Positions 8,607 to 25,829 of a stretch of DNA of 64,000 nt are shown here, piece after piece (position 1 is the stretch's first letter; each line of letters begins with the position of its first letter). This stretch comes from Chrysemys picta bellii (Eukaryota; Chordata; Testudines; Emydidae). Position numbers and translations under genes: made by a program. The notes under the pieces are model-generated. The model ran no database searches, had not been told where the DNA came from, and saw only the letters and a list, made by a program, of their open reading frames with translations. The DNA is taken from the NCBI RefSeq assembly GCF_011386835.1, contig NC_088800.1:59301439-59365438 (forward strand), in the 5' to 3' direction.

Positions 8607-10354
8607 ATGCAGTCCTAGAATCGCAAAAGAGCTCCAGCATGGACCAAACAGGAGGAACTGTATCTGATCACTGTTTGGGGAGACGAATCCGTGCTATCAG
8701 AACTCTGTTCCAAAAGATGAAATGCCCAAATATTTGAAAAAAATCTCCAAGAGCATGAAGGACAGAGGCTATAACAGGGACTCGCAGCAGTGCCACGTGA
8801 AACTTAAGGAGCTCAGGCAAGCTTACTAAAAAAACAGAGAGGCAAATGACCGCTCTGGGTCAGAGCCCCAGACATGCTGCTTCTATGATGAGCTGCATGC
8901 CATTCAAGGGGGTGCCCCTACAACTACCCCACCCCTGTGCGTGGACTCAATCAATGGATTCTCACACAACATGGATGCAGATTTTGGGGATGAGGAAGAT
9001 GATGAGAAAACATTTTCCCCGACAGCCAGGAACTGTTTATCACCCTGGACCCAGTATGCTCCCAACCCACCAAAGGCGGGCTCATGGACCTTGAAGGAGG
9101 AGAAGGGACCTCTGCTGAGTGTACCTTTGTAAATATTGTACATGGTTTAAAAGCAAGCATGTTTAATGATTAATTTGCCCTGAAGACTTGGGGTGCATTC
9201 ATGGCCAGTACAGCTACTGGAAAAGTCTGTTAACATATATGGGGATAGAGCATAAATCCTCCAGGGACATCTCAATGAAGCTCTCCTGGATGTACTCCCA
9301 AAGTCTTTGCAAAAGGTTTCTGGGGAAGGCAGCTTTATTCCATCCTCCATGATAGGACACTTTACCACACCAGGCCAGTAGCACATAGTCTGGAATCATT
9401 GCATAACAAACATGGCAGTGTATGATCCTGGTGTTTGCTGGCATTCAAGCAACATCCATTCTTTATCTCTCTGTGTTATCCTCAGGAGAGTGATATCATT
9501 CATGGTCACCTGGTTGAAATAGGGGAATTTTATTAAGGGGACATTCAGAGGTAACTGTTCCTGCTGGACTGTTTGCCTGTGGCTGAACAGAAATCATCCC
9601 CGCTGTGTGCCACATGGTGAAGCGATCATCCCAGAGAATAGGGTGTGGGGGCGGGAGGAAGGATGGTTAGTTGGGTTTGTGCTGCACGTTAACCCGAAAA
9701 CCACAGCCCATCCCTTTAAATGGCCAACCCATTTTAAATGGCCAACCCAACAGTTGCTTGGTTTGGGAAATGAGGGCGCTGCTGTTTGAAACCATGTGGA
9801 GTCTACCCATTGTTCTCTAAAATGTGTCTTTTTAAATACTACTCTCCCTTTTTTTCCTCCCACAGCTGCATATGTTTCAATGCACCCCATATCATCTGCC
9901 TCCCAGACGTTAGCGAAGTTTAGAAGGTGAAAAAAACGCACTCGCGATGAAATGTTCTCTGAGCTCATGCAGTCCTCTCACACTGAAAGAGCCCAGCAGA
10001 ATGCCTGGAGGCAGACACTGTCAGAGTGCAGGAAAGCACTAAATGAACGTGAGGATGTGGCAGGATCAAGATGATAGGTGATGTCAGCATGATGAGAGGA
10101 GGCAGGATGCAATGCTGAGGCTACTAGAAGATCAAACTGATATTCTCCAGCGTATTGTTGAGGTGCAGAAAAGGCAGTAGCAGCACAGACCGCTGCTGCA
10201 GCCCCCGTGTAACGAAACTCCCTCCTCCCCAAGTTCCATAGCCTCCTCACCCAGACACCCAAGAACGTGGTGGGGGGTGGGCCTCTGGGCACCCAATCCC
10301 TCCACCTCAAAGGACTGCCCAAGCAACAAAAGGCTGGCATTCAATAAGTTTTGA
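8607..10354 (+). pseudogene. Harbinger Myb/SANT-like DNA-binding protein (two exons, broken)
   Basis: This is the accessory gene of Harbinger transposons; the family product binds the transposon ends and carries the transposase into the nucleus. ATG at 8607-8609 is followed two codons later by an in-frame TAG (8616-8618). The SANT-like start (APAWTKQEEL..ITVWGDESVL) reads in this frame. A frameshift then moves the rest (KDRGYNRDSQQCHVKLKELRQAY, interrupted by a stop) to another frame. An acidic stretch FGDEEDD follows near 8980. Exon 1 appears to end around 9115-9132. A polypyrimidine tract and CCCACAG acceptor at 9864-9865 precede exon 2, whose frame reads KKRTRDEMF and SELMQSSHTE and ends near LAFNKF with TGA at 10352-10354. 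Exon 2 also contains stops. It resembles MSANTD-type proteins encoded by turtle Harbingers and is not functional. Confidence 0.8.
9864..9865 (+). other. Splice acceptor of the Harbinger Myb-like gene
   Basis: CTCCCTTTTTTTCCTCCCACAG ends at 9865. The long pyrimidine run and CAG fit a strong acceptor, and coding similarity to the family resumes immediately after it. The matching donor near 9115-9132 is less certain. Confidence 0.6.
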
Positions 10355-10474
10355 AGTGCAGTGTGGCCTTGTCCTTCCCTCCTCCCTTCCTCCACCATCC
10401 CACCCAGTGCTTCCGTCCTCCCCCACCCCTCCTGGGCTACCTTGGCAGTTATCCCCCCATTTGTGTGATGAAGT

Positions 10475-10480
10475 AATAAA
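10475..10480 (+). terminator. Polyadenylation signal for the Myb-like gene
   Basis: AATAAA lies about 120 bp downstream of the stop at 10352-10354 on the + strand. It faces the minus-strand signal at 10509-10514. Confidence 0.7.
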
Positions 10481-10508
10481 GAATGCATGAATTTGAAACA
10501 ATAATGAC

Positions 10509-10514
10509 TTTATT
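10509..10514 (-). terminator. Polyadenylation signal for the transposase gene
   Basis: TTTATT on + is AATAAA on the minus strand, 140 bp past the transposase stop near 10655. With the + signal at 10475-10480 it forms a compact bidirectional 3' end between convergent genes. Confidence 0.7.
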
Positions 10515-10654
10515 GCCTCTGCAAGTCGTGATCAAAGGGGGGGGAAGGGCGGTTGGCTTACAGGGAAGTAGAATGAACAAAGGGGGTGGGTTTTCATCAA
10601 GAATAAACAAACAGAACTTTCACACCGTAGCCTGGCCAGTCATGAAACTGGTTT

Positions 10655-11838
10655 TCAAAGCTTCTCTGATGCGCAGCACGCAGCCTGCTGTGCTCTTCTA
10701 ACCGCCCTGGTGTCTGGCTGCACGTAATCAGTGGCCAGACGATTTGCCTCGACCTCCCACCCCGCCATAAACGTCTCCCCATTACTCTCACAGATATTGT
10801 GGAGCACACAGCAAGCAGTAATAACAATGGGAACATTAATTTTGCTGAGGTCTAACTGAGTCAGTAAACTGCGCCAGCGTGCTTTTAAATGTCCAAAGGC
10901 ACATTCTAGCACCATTCTGCACTTGCTCAGCCTATACTTGAACAGCTCCTGACTACTGTCCAGGGTGCCTGTGTATGGCTTCATGAGCCATTACGGGGTA
11001 GGCTGTGTCCCCAAGGATAATGATAGGCATTTCAATATCCCCAATGGTTATTTTCTGATCTGGAAAGTAAGTCCCTTGCTGCAGCCGTTCACACAGACTA
11101 GAGTTCCTAAAGATGCGAGCGTCATGTATCTTTTCCGGCCATCCCATGTTGATGTTGGTGAAATATCCCTTGTGATCCACCAGTGCTTGCAGCACCATTG
11201 AAAAGTACCCCTTTCGGTTTATGTACTGGCTGCCTTGGTGCTCCGGTCCCAAGATAGGGATATGCGTGCCATCTATTCCCCCACAACGGTTAGGGAATCC
11301 CATCGCAGCAAAGCCATCCACTATGACCTGCACATTTCACAGCGTCACTGGCCTTGATAGCAGCAGCTCAGTGATCATGTTGACTACTTGGATCACAGCA
11401 GCCCCCACAGTAGATTTGCCCACTCCAAATTGATTCCTGACTGACCGGTAGCTGTCTGGCGTTGCAAGCTTCCAGAGGGCTATCGCCATTCGCTTGTGAA
11501 CTGTGAGGGCTGCTCTCATCTTGGTCACAAAGTTCCATGAAAGTGCCCTTAGGCATGCAGGAGTTTTGCAGCCACTGGGAATTGTCCCAGACCTGCAACA
11601 CTATGCGGTCCCACCAGTCTCTGCTTTTTTCCCGGTCCCAGAATTGGCGTTCCATGGCATGAACCTGCCCCAAAGCATGTTATATGCACAAATTGCCAGG
11701 GCCTGTGCTTTGAGAGAAGTCTGTGTCCGTGTCCTCCTCACTATTGTGATCGCGCTGTCATCGCCTCCTTGCCTGCTTTTGCACGTTCTGGTGCAGCATA
11801 CACTGCAGGATAATGAGCGTGGTGTTTACAGTGCTCAT
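10655..11838 (-). pseudogene. Harbinger (HARBI1-like) DDE transposase, broken
   Basis: The family nuclease cuts transposon ends and inserts them at TWA sites. On the minus strand the product runs from about 11838 (MSTVNTT..) through a WDREKSRDWWDRIV block, a helix-turn-helix-like region (YRSVRNQFGVGKSTVGAAV) and the RNase H-like core. All three catalytic acids are visible: Asp in GGIDGTHIP (11271-11273), Asp in LGDTAYP (11007-11009) and Glu in LECAFGHLKARW (10904-10906). The C-terminal CCVLHNICE block is present. The frame is broken at least four times: a stop near 11758, a shift between the blocks near 11500, a stop at about 11335, and a shift just after GDTAYP near 10990. The length (about 395 codons equivalent) matches the family. 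It is convergent with the Myb-like gene. This is a transposon gene, not the host HARBI1. Confidence 0.88.
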
Positions 11839-12499
11839 AACTGCACAGCAATCTGAGCGGGCTCCATGCTTGCCGTGGTATGGCATCTGCACGGAAAAAG
11901 GCGCAAAACGATTCTTAGCTATTGCTCTCACTGAGGGAGGGGGGCCTGATGACATGTACCCAGAACCACCCACGACAATGTTTTTGCCCCATCAGGCATT
12001 GGGAGCTCAACCCATAATTCCAATGGGCGGTGGGAACTGTGGGATAGTTACCACAGTGCAACGCTCCAAAAGTCGACGCTAGCCTTGGTACTGTGGACGC
12101 ACTCTGACGACTTAATGCGCTTAGTGGGGACACACACAATCAACTGTATCAAATTTCTAAAAAATCAACTGCTATTAAATCAACCTAGTTTCGTAGTGTA
12201 GACATACCCATACACATTGGGGCCAGAAGTAATCATTCTTTCCTTCCCCTATCCCCCACATGAGGCAATTGGGTCATCCAGCTCCATTTTTCTTGCATGC
12301 TTCCTGTTGTTCCAGTCTTAGTTTAATAACTTAAATCGCTGGGCTCTGTCTCTTGATTAGGAATGGGCAAAACTATTCATATAACAAAAATATTGACCCT
12401 GAGCTTTTGTCTAATATTGGATCCAAACCTTTTAAGACTTGGGGAAAAAACAATTAACATTATTGTTGTTATTGTATTATTATTTTCACACGCCTCTGT

Positions 12500-12632
12500 C
12501 ATTCTGCCTGGTCAAACTCTTTGGGGCAGAGACCATCTTTTGTTCTGTGTTGGTACACCAAATATGGCCCAGGCCCACATGGTTCTGAATTGGGCTGCTA
12601 GGTGCTATTGCAGTACAATTAATAAATAATAA
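12500..12632 (+). repeat. Old LINE/SINE 3' tail ending in AAT repeats
   Basis: CTCTTTGGGGCAGAGACCATCTTTTGTTCTGTGTT, then a gene-poor spacer and AGGTGCTATTGCAGTACAATTAATAAATAAT, match a tail very common in reptile genomes (L2/CR1-L3 or MIR-like). It carries no coding sequence. Confidence 0.6.
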
Positions 12633-12725
12633 GACTGAGTGGTCATTTTCACACCCAGCACAATGGAGCCCTAATATGTTTGGGGCTTCTAGGAGTTATT
12701 GTAATGTAAATGATCATAATACTAC
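12633..12725 (+). repeat. Second copy of the same tail
   Basis: CACCCAGCACAATGGAGCCCT and GGGGCTTCTAGGAGTTATTGTAATG follow directly after the previous tail and match its 3' half. This gives two tail pieces head to tail. Confidence 0.5.
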
Positions 12726-12930
12726 CCCATTTCAGCTGCAGTTTTCTGTTTGAAGTCAATTGTTTGTAAAGTACATTAAAAGAATGTAGCCAGTTTTCTA
12801 TTTTGCTTAAATGAGAATCCAGAAATAGAAGACTTCTAGACAGGGAGAGTTTTTCACTAGGGCTCTAGAAGGGCCTAGGGCTCTAGAAAACTTTCTCAAA
12901 CATGGTCCTATCACACCACTTTGGAAATCA

Positions 12931-12946
12931 CCCCCCCCCCCCCCCC
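12931..12946. repeat. Poly-C run (16 C)
   Basis: Sixteen consecutive cytosines, likely to be length-variable and error-prone in assembly. Confidence 0.9.
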
Positions 12947-13080
12947 AGTTTATACCAATACCTGTGCATGTTAGAAAGGCCTTCCGAAGTTCTAATTAAT
13001 TCTAGGATGGGGTGAGTGGCTGGGTGGCTAGGATGTACTCAAGGAATCTGAATCTTCTGGTTCCTTAGCAGTGAGCTTTG

Positions 13081-13470
13081 GGGCTTGTCTATGCTAGGCA
13101 GCTATACCATTTTAATCATACCAGTAAAATTAAGATGGTACTAGCCCCTTAGTGTGGATACAATTATATCAGTATAAAGGTGTTTTATATCAGTATAGCT
13201 ATTCCTGTACTAGAAGGTGAATAACTATACTTGTATATACAAAAACAACAAGGAGTCTGGTGGCACCTTAAAGACTAACAGATTTTTTTGGGCATAAGCT
13301 TTCGTGAGTAAAAACCTCACTTCCCTGATACTATACTTGTATATGTGATCTTTATACCAGTATAACTACGTCCACACTAGTACTTTTACTGGTGCAACTA
13401 TTTTGGTAAAAAAAAATCACACCTGTAACTGACAGTTATACCAGTAAAACTTTTAAGCATAGACCAAGCT
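13081..13470. mobile_element. MITE with GGCTTGTCTATGC ends, split by an insertion
   Basis: The left end GGGGCTTGTCTATGC and the right end GCATAGACCAAGC form inverted ends. The interior is rich in TATACCAGTA-type phrases and resembles the copy at 43070-43340. A 91-bp Penelope-like fragment plus a 15-bp duplication interrupts it at 13239. Confidence 0.7.
13239..13329 (-). mobile_element. Penelope-like terminal fragment with 15-bp target duplication
   Basis: The 91-bp insert lies between two copies of ACTATACTTGTATAT (13224-13238 and 13330-13344). Its sequence (AAGGAGTCTGGTGGCACCTT, GGCATAAGCTTTCGTGAG) is a very common turtle repeat that I assign to Penelope-like retroelement termini. On the minus strand a 5-bp stem GTGAG/CTCAC (13316-13320 with 13304-13308) is followed by GAAAGC, like stem II and the GAAA box of a hammerhead ribozyme. 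The upstream CUGANGA box is degraded to TCAGGGAA. Confidence 0.65.
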
Positions 13471-13696
13471 TTACTGGGTCTACAGTGAAGGGCAATTTGA
13501 TCACTTTTCTACTCCCAAGAGCTCCAAATGTTGCAAAGATGTACATACACAGCCAAAAGGAAAGAACAACAGATTGTACCAAGTGAGAGTCTTCCATGGA
13601 GTGTGAAAAGGATTAATAAGTTTAAAACATATTTGTACACATTACACTTTCTCTTCCCTCCATTCTTTCTCATTCTCCTTTACTCCTCTTTGATAA

Positions 13697-13727
<31 letters not shown>

Positions 13728-14405
13728 AGTAATTAACTGCTTTGACTTTTCAATACTCCTAAAGATGTTTGTTTGTTTAACTTTTGCTATTTGTCACAGA
13801 AAACAATATAACCCTCACTGAAAAGGAAACTTATTCCATTGGTAAAGAAGTGAAAATGTCCAGGGGAACCATAAGAGGAAAATAACATAGTTTGTTTTGG
13901 AAATTGTTCTATGACAAATTCTGTAATCATTTTTACAGAACTTCTGTAAACTGAAACCTTTGTACTTTTTCAGCCGAATGAGTTCTGAAGGCACAATGCA
14001 TCACTGGAAAATATAAATTAAACAGTCTTTTTTTCTTTTTATCTCAGGAAAAGCACTGCACTCTCTTTGCCCACAGAGTAAAGTTGTTCACTGCAACAAA
14101 CAGGGAATTTTTGTGTGTAATTTATTATAATGTGTACCACTTTCTTGGCTTATTGTCCTTTGAGCAGCTCTGGGAGCAAACCAAATCTAGCTACTTTACA
14201 TACTAATAAAGATTGGTGCCTGTAATTTTTCAGCAGTTACAGTATTATTCCTTTGAGATAAAATCATTGCTAATTTATTTACTTTTCTTTGTTTAATTAT
14301 TTTAAGTTCAACTGTAAAACATGGCTGTGCTTCTTGAACCAGGGTTACAATGAAGGCCCACTTTTATATTTTTTGCTGCTGTTTTACAAAGGATGAACAC
14401 AAATA
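13471..14405. other. Unassigned sequence with a (GT)14 microsatellite
   Basis: There is no supported gene. A (GT)n run occupies 13697-13724. Confidence 0.5.
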
Positions 14406-14409
14406 TTTA

Positions 14410-14553
14410 GGGCCTGACTCTCATTTATAGTAAGGCCACTTTACACAACTCTGGCAGTAAAGTGGGTGTAAAGGTAAATTATGTCCACTTCAAGGCCCTT
14501 TTATACTTCCAGAATGGTGTAAAATGGCCTTAGAGTACATAAGAATCAGGCCC
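14410..14553. mobile_element. 144-bp MITE, GGGCCTGA ends, TTTA duplication
   Basis: GGGCCTGACTCTCATTTA at the left and AAGAATCAGGCCC at the right are inverted ends. TTTA flanks both sides (14406-14409, 14554-14557). Fragments with similar phrases occur near 58700-58760 and 59700-59760. Confidence 0.7.
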
Positions 14554-14655
14554 TTTAGTAATTGTTTATTAAAGATACACCAGATTGTTCACATAGGTTA
14601 TGAATTACAATGAGAATACATAAGGTAGTATGAAAGCTACATCAGTGAGTTTATC

Positions 14656-21555
<6,900 letters not shown>

Positions 21556-21557
21556 TA

Positions 21558-21925
21558 TGAACTTGGATCTGTGGTCTGATTAGATTTCACAAACTAAGCA
21601 GATTCAGGCCTGGCTAGATGACAACACTCCCTCCTCCTGCGAGGAAATCTCATGCACTGCGGTATGTGATACTGGTGTAGATTTAGTAGATGGCTTCTTC
21701 CTTCAAAGTGAGTACTGTGCTGGTCTCCCCAATAGGGCACTTCCTAGGGGAGCTGTAATACTGGAGAGTCCATCTTCCAGATGTATCAGAGGGGTAGCCG
21801 TGTTAGTCTGAATCTGTAAAAAGCAACAGGTGCCACAGGACCCTCTGTTGCTTTTTACATCTTCCAGATGAAATGTGCAGCTGACATCCTGGCCAATTGT
21901 AGTATATAAGGGCTGCATTTTCAAA
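21558..21925 (+). repeat. 5S rRNA-derived SINE, split by an insertion
   Basis: GGTCTGATTAGATTTCACAAACTAAGCAGATTCAGGCCTGGCTAGA follows the 5S rRNA internal promoter region (CTGATCTCGGAAGCTAAGCAGGGTC..GCCTGGTTAG). Family body phrases then follow (CTTCTTCCTTCAAAGTGAGTACTGTGCTGGT..CATCTTCCAGATG). A 74-bp insert with a 13-bp duplication interrupts it at 21784. Confidence 0.75.
21784..21857. mobile_element. Penelope-like fragment with internal inversion
   Basis: The insert is flanked by a perfect 13-bp duplication CATCTTCCAGATG (21771-21783 and 21858-21870). It begins TATCAGAGGGGTAGCCGTGTTAGTCTG, a common turtle Penelope-like terminal sequence. It then folds back: GTAAAAAGCAACAG (21816-21829) is mirrored by CTGTTGCTTTTTAC (21845-21858). 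The second half is the inverted continuation of the element, overlapping the first by 14 bp. Confidence 0.75.
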
Positions 21926-22331
21926 ATCAGATATGCACAGCTGCAGGCATAGATATTTGTGAAGTAAATGGCCATTTGTACATGCAGATACCTAATTTGT
22001 ATATGCAGCTCTGGTTGTTCCACACACATTGTACCTGCAATATAAGATCAGGCCCTAAAACTTCTTATGGCACCTTTAGCAAGAGCAGAGAGTCAACCCT
22101 TAGCCCTTGACATTGTAGCCATATTCTTACTTATGTTCTGCCCACTCAATTGCCACTTTTAGTTTCTACTAAAAGCTATTCTGCACTTCTGTATAGCATC
22201 ACTGACACAAAGTGGCTGCTACATTCTGCCTACAAAGGGCAGCATTTCAGGGGTGGTTGAATGTTCCTTAATTATAGAATGCCAGATCTTCTGGTACACG
22301 AAGACCACTTTGTGCCCGTCTAGATGTCTAA

Positions 22332-22564
22332 GGGATGGTCTATACTACAAAGCTAGGTTGGCTTAACGATATCACTTGGGGCTGTGCAATATAATTAAGC
22401 CAACCTAAGCCCCGGTGTAAATACTGCTAGGTTGATAGAAGAATTTTTCTGTCAACCCAGCTACCACTTTTCAGAGAGGTAGATTTACTACAGCAATGGA
22501 AGAATCCCTTCTATCGTTGTAGTAAGTGTTCACACATCCATCCATTTCTGGTATAGATATACCC
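22332..22564. mobile_element. Harbinger-type MITE with TAA duplication
   Basis: GGGATGGTCTATAC and GTATAGATATACCC are inverted ends. TAA flanks both sides (22329-22331 and 22565-22567). The interior (CAACCCAGCTACCACTTTTCAGAGAGGTAGA.., TACTACAGCAATGG) matches the MITE at 34950-35215. Confidence 0.8.
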
Positions 22565-22567
22565 TAA

Positions 22568-23493
22568 GTAAAGATAGTGACTCGTAACAAACTAGGGTAG
22601 ATAAAGGAGACTAAGGAAAGTTTAGATTATTGGCAAGAGTAGCAACAGAGACTGATGTATATTTTCCTGTTATTTTAGAGAGTCATGTAGTACAACATGA
22701 TGACAAAAAGTAAACACAAATTAAAATACCACCCTGAAAATACTATACATGCTATCCAACTTGATAATCCTCTCAGATCTGACTGGTGCTATTTTAGTAA
22801 AAAAAAATTATCAACAATGCCTGCAACCTGAGCATTGCTAGCTACCCAGTTGATCTGCAGATGAAGTGGAACTAAAAGTTGGTGGCATACATTTTGTCAA
22901 GTCTCTTTAAATTCAGAAATATGCCAAAAAGTGCTGGCCTAGTTTCTTTCCTCTCACAGGTTAAAGACATCAGGATGTTTTTGATGTCTTCTCCAGAGAA
23001 CTTAATATTTGTTTTATCTTTTGTTTATCTTTTATATAATTGCACTGGATAATATTGGAAAGTCATATAAAATTAAAATCAAGTTTGAAATAAGGTTTGT
23101 TAATTACAGTATTTAACTGTTGTGGTTATTGTTTCCTAGGAGATTAATGAGGTGAATTATTGTAACATAATTAGACTACAGTATATTTAATCTCTTACAT
23201 ACCCTTGTGGTTTACTGTTATTCAAGTATCATTTGAAGGTTAATTTCACTTAGCTGGTATATATTTGACTTTGGCAATACATTTTATATTGAAATATGTT
23301 TTTAATTATATTTGAAAATCATTAGGCAGTAGCTCTGCCAAAATTATCACTTTAAGCTTTATTAGGAAGGTAAGGACATAATAAATTGTACAATCTGCAG
23401 ACACATACATACATAAACAGGTTCTAAACATTCACATAAAACCAAAAGTTAGCATATGCTAGCTCTTGGATTCTAGTGGAATTAATCAATTGA
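22568..23493. other. Unassigned AT-rich sequence
   Basis: No gene or clear element is visible. Confidence 0.5.
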
Positions 23494-23501
23494 ATTGTCT
23501 C

Positions 23502-23889
23502 TAGGGCTGGCCCAGAGGGGAAGGTGGGGGGGAAGCACTTTGCCCTGTTTGAGGGGCTCTCCAAACCGAGTGGCATTGAGACTTGATGCATGGGGTCACA
23601 GTGCCACTTTGGTTTGGCCTGACTACCCTTTTGTCATGATGGAGGGGCAGCTGGGCCAAACCTGAGTGACTCTGAGACCCTGCACACCAGGTCACAATGC
23701 CTGGAATGGGGAGCAGGGTCCTGCCCCACATGATAGGAGCTGCTCTTGCAGGATGAGTGTGCTCACTCTCCAACTCCCTTCTCTTCTCCCCCTGCCCATG
23801 AGGCATCCCCTCAGTGGTAATTTTTGGAAGGGTGTGGGACATCAGTTTCAGATTTTGCTGTAGGCCCCCCAAACCTCTGTGCAACCCTG
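23502..23889. mobile_element. hAT-like MITE, 388 bp
   Basis: The left end TAGGGCTGGCCCAGAGGGG resembles the complement of the right end (CAGGGTTGCACAGAGGTTTGG). The flanks ATTGTCTC (23494-23501) and ATTGTCCA (23890-23897) agree in their first six bases, consistent with a decayed 8-bp duplication. The 155-codon minus-strand frame inside has no domain and is not called as a gene. Confidence 0.6.
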
Positions 23890-24544
23890 ATTGTCCATCG
23901 TGATATATCGTAATTATTGAATGAAGCAAATCTAAGCATAAGGATTCTGTTAATGGGCTGTGAAGCATATAGTTTTAAGTGCTAAATTAAAAATCCAATA
24001 ATCCCCTAGCCTCCTCCCACAATGTTTTTAACTGCAGTCTTCTACTATCAGTTAATGAATTCCTCGTTTCACAGTTAGAGGCAGCTGACAAACTGGCTAT
24101 TTTCTGTGGTACCCTGTCAGGGATTCTTATTATCTTACCAGACAGAGAATAAAGATGTACAGTTCTATACTTAAGGGCCAAGATAAAACTATAGATTCAT
24201 CAAAGCCTGACTTCCTTTTCCCTGGAGCAATAGATCAACCTATATCTTCATTATTTTAATCCCCAAAACCTAGTTCCTTCCTCTTCCAAAAATGCACCCA
24301 GCTTCATTTTACATTCATGCTTGCTCATTTATTCTCATGCTTGCTTTATACAGAGAATAGCAGCTCTATATTCCACACTCCTAAAGATACACTGCCAAGT
24401 CTGCTTATATGTTAGTTCCTATCTCAATTTCAGCTCATGATGTATCATTTTCATACTAGTTCTAATCCTAGCCAGCTTTTTTGACACCAATCCCGTGCTT
24501 TTCATTTAGTCATTTCAAGAAATCCTCTTTTCTAAAACTCTGCC

Positions 24545-25060
24545 TCATTTTCTGTGAATTATGGTGCTAGAAAGCTGAGGGGCTCTTCAAACCTGAGCCT
24601 GGAAAGCTGCCAGGCAGTGAACACTGCCATGCTTCCACCCAGTAGCAGCTGTAACCACCTTGTGCTCCACTATCCGTGACCCACACAGACCACAGGAAGT
24701 CCCAACTCAGGCGGTCTAGCAGGCAGCAGCCTCATGGCTCTTGATTGGCTTCCTGCTCTATATCAATCCAAGAGGAGTTCCAGGAATTGCCGAGGCAATA
24801 GTGTGGATTTTCTGTAGCTGCCACAAACATTCCTGCACTTAAACTCTCTTGGCTTTGACCTTGGCTTGATTTGACTTTGCCTCCCGACCCAGACCCTGAA
24901 ACCTGACTCCAAATTTGGTCCCTGGTCTCAATTCCAGCCTGGAGTTTGACTACAAACTCCTCTGTTCTTCTTAGCCTCAGGCTCTGACCCTTGGTCCTGA
25001 CTGTTTTTGTCAGGACCCTGATAGGTGCCAAGGAATCCAATACTTTTTCCATAATTTGTA
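24545..25060 (-). repeat. LTR-like TGACTCC-rich block, antisense (tentative)
   Basis: The + strand is rich in CTGACC/TTTGACC/CTCCAATT phrases similar to those on the + strand at 61740-62310. Both resemble a turtle LTR-associated repeat rich in 'gactctgactcc'. The ends are not defined. Confidence 0.4.
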
Positions 25061-25264
25061 TTTTGAAAGTTGTACAGGGATAAATTAGATTGGATAAAAT
25101 AAAAACCCTCTTCCCAAATCTTTACTCAAATCTGGAACCAAACCCAATATGAAACTCTGCTGTGGTACAGAGAAATTAGCCTATCCTTTTCTATATTATT
25201 TTTCTTTTCTGAGTGACCCATAATTTTAGAACTCCAGCCCAGATCAGAAGTCAAAGTGCAGAAT

Positions 25265-25720
25265 AGAGCTGGATGAATTTTTTTTAGATGAATAGTTTAT
25301 TCACAAAAAACAAAATGCAGTTTGGAGTCGAGCTGAAACTATTCACAAATTTGGGTCAAATTCAGCAAATAATTTTGGCAGAAAAAATGAAAACAAAAAA
25401 TTGAAAAGTCAAAACTTTTCATTCCAAGCTTTCTCTAGAAAACATTTTGTCTTTTCATTTTGAATTACATTTTGTTTAGAAATTTAGCTTGATTTATTTA
25501 TTAAAAATGGGTAAAAGAAACCACCTGAAAACTAAACAAAATGAAAATACTGAAAAAAAAACCTTGTAGATGAAATGAAACATTTCACTTGACCCCAAAC
25601 AATTTGTTTTTGTTTTGTTTTCTCATTTTGGCAAAAAGAAAAAAAAACTTTTGGGCCCACAGGTTAGTTTTTCTTGTTTGGTTCCAGCCAAATGTTGGAA
25701 ATCCAAAAGGTCCAGATAAA
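25265..25720. repeat. AT-rich 'agagctgg' repeat copy
   Basis: It starts at AATAGAGCTGGATGAATTTTTT and runs through AAAATG/CATTTTG-rich sequence. The same start phrase appears at 35935, and related text at 47350-47710 and 51600-51681. The family class is unknown to me, possibly a non-autonomous DNA element. Confidence 0.5.
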
Positions 25721-25829
25721 TCAGCACCTATATTTTTGGGTACTTAATCAAAATTAATTTCCACTTTCTGGAGTTCCCCAGCCACTACCAATAATAGGGA
25801 GTCATTACAGATGTGTCTCTCTCTCTTTT

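Larger units (their letters stand above)
8084..12209. mobile_element. PIF/Harbinger transposon, near full length, two genes
   Basis: The element is 4.1 kb. The right end, read inward on the minus strand, is GGGTATGTCTACACTACGAA. The left end reads GGTCTACACTATGAGTTTAGG from 8089. These are diverged terminal inverted repeats of about 40 bp sharing GTCTACACTA and the TTTAGGTC/CTAGGTT block. Inside are the two Harbinger genes: a Myb/SANT-like DNA-binding protein on + (8607-10354) and a DDE transposase on - (10655-11838), arranged tail to tail. Established Harbinger biology is that both proteins are needed for transposition. Both genes carry stops and frameshifts, so this copy is dead. The 3-bp target duplication is not clear because the left tip has decayed. 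A 126-bp hAT MITE is nested at 8313-8438. Confidence 0.9.

Noticed and set aside
10655..11838. Host HARBI1 gene
   Set aside because: It lies between Harbinger inverted ends together with the SANT-like partner gene, and the frame is broken several times.
23501..23968. 155-codon minus-strand frame
   Set aside because: It mostly coincides with an hAT-like MITE and has no recognisable domain.
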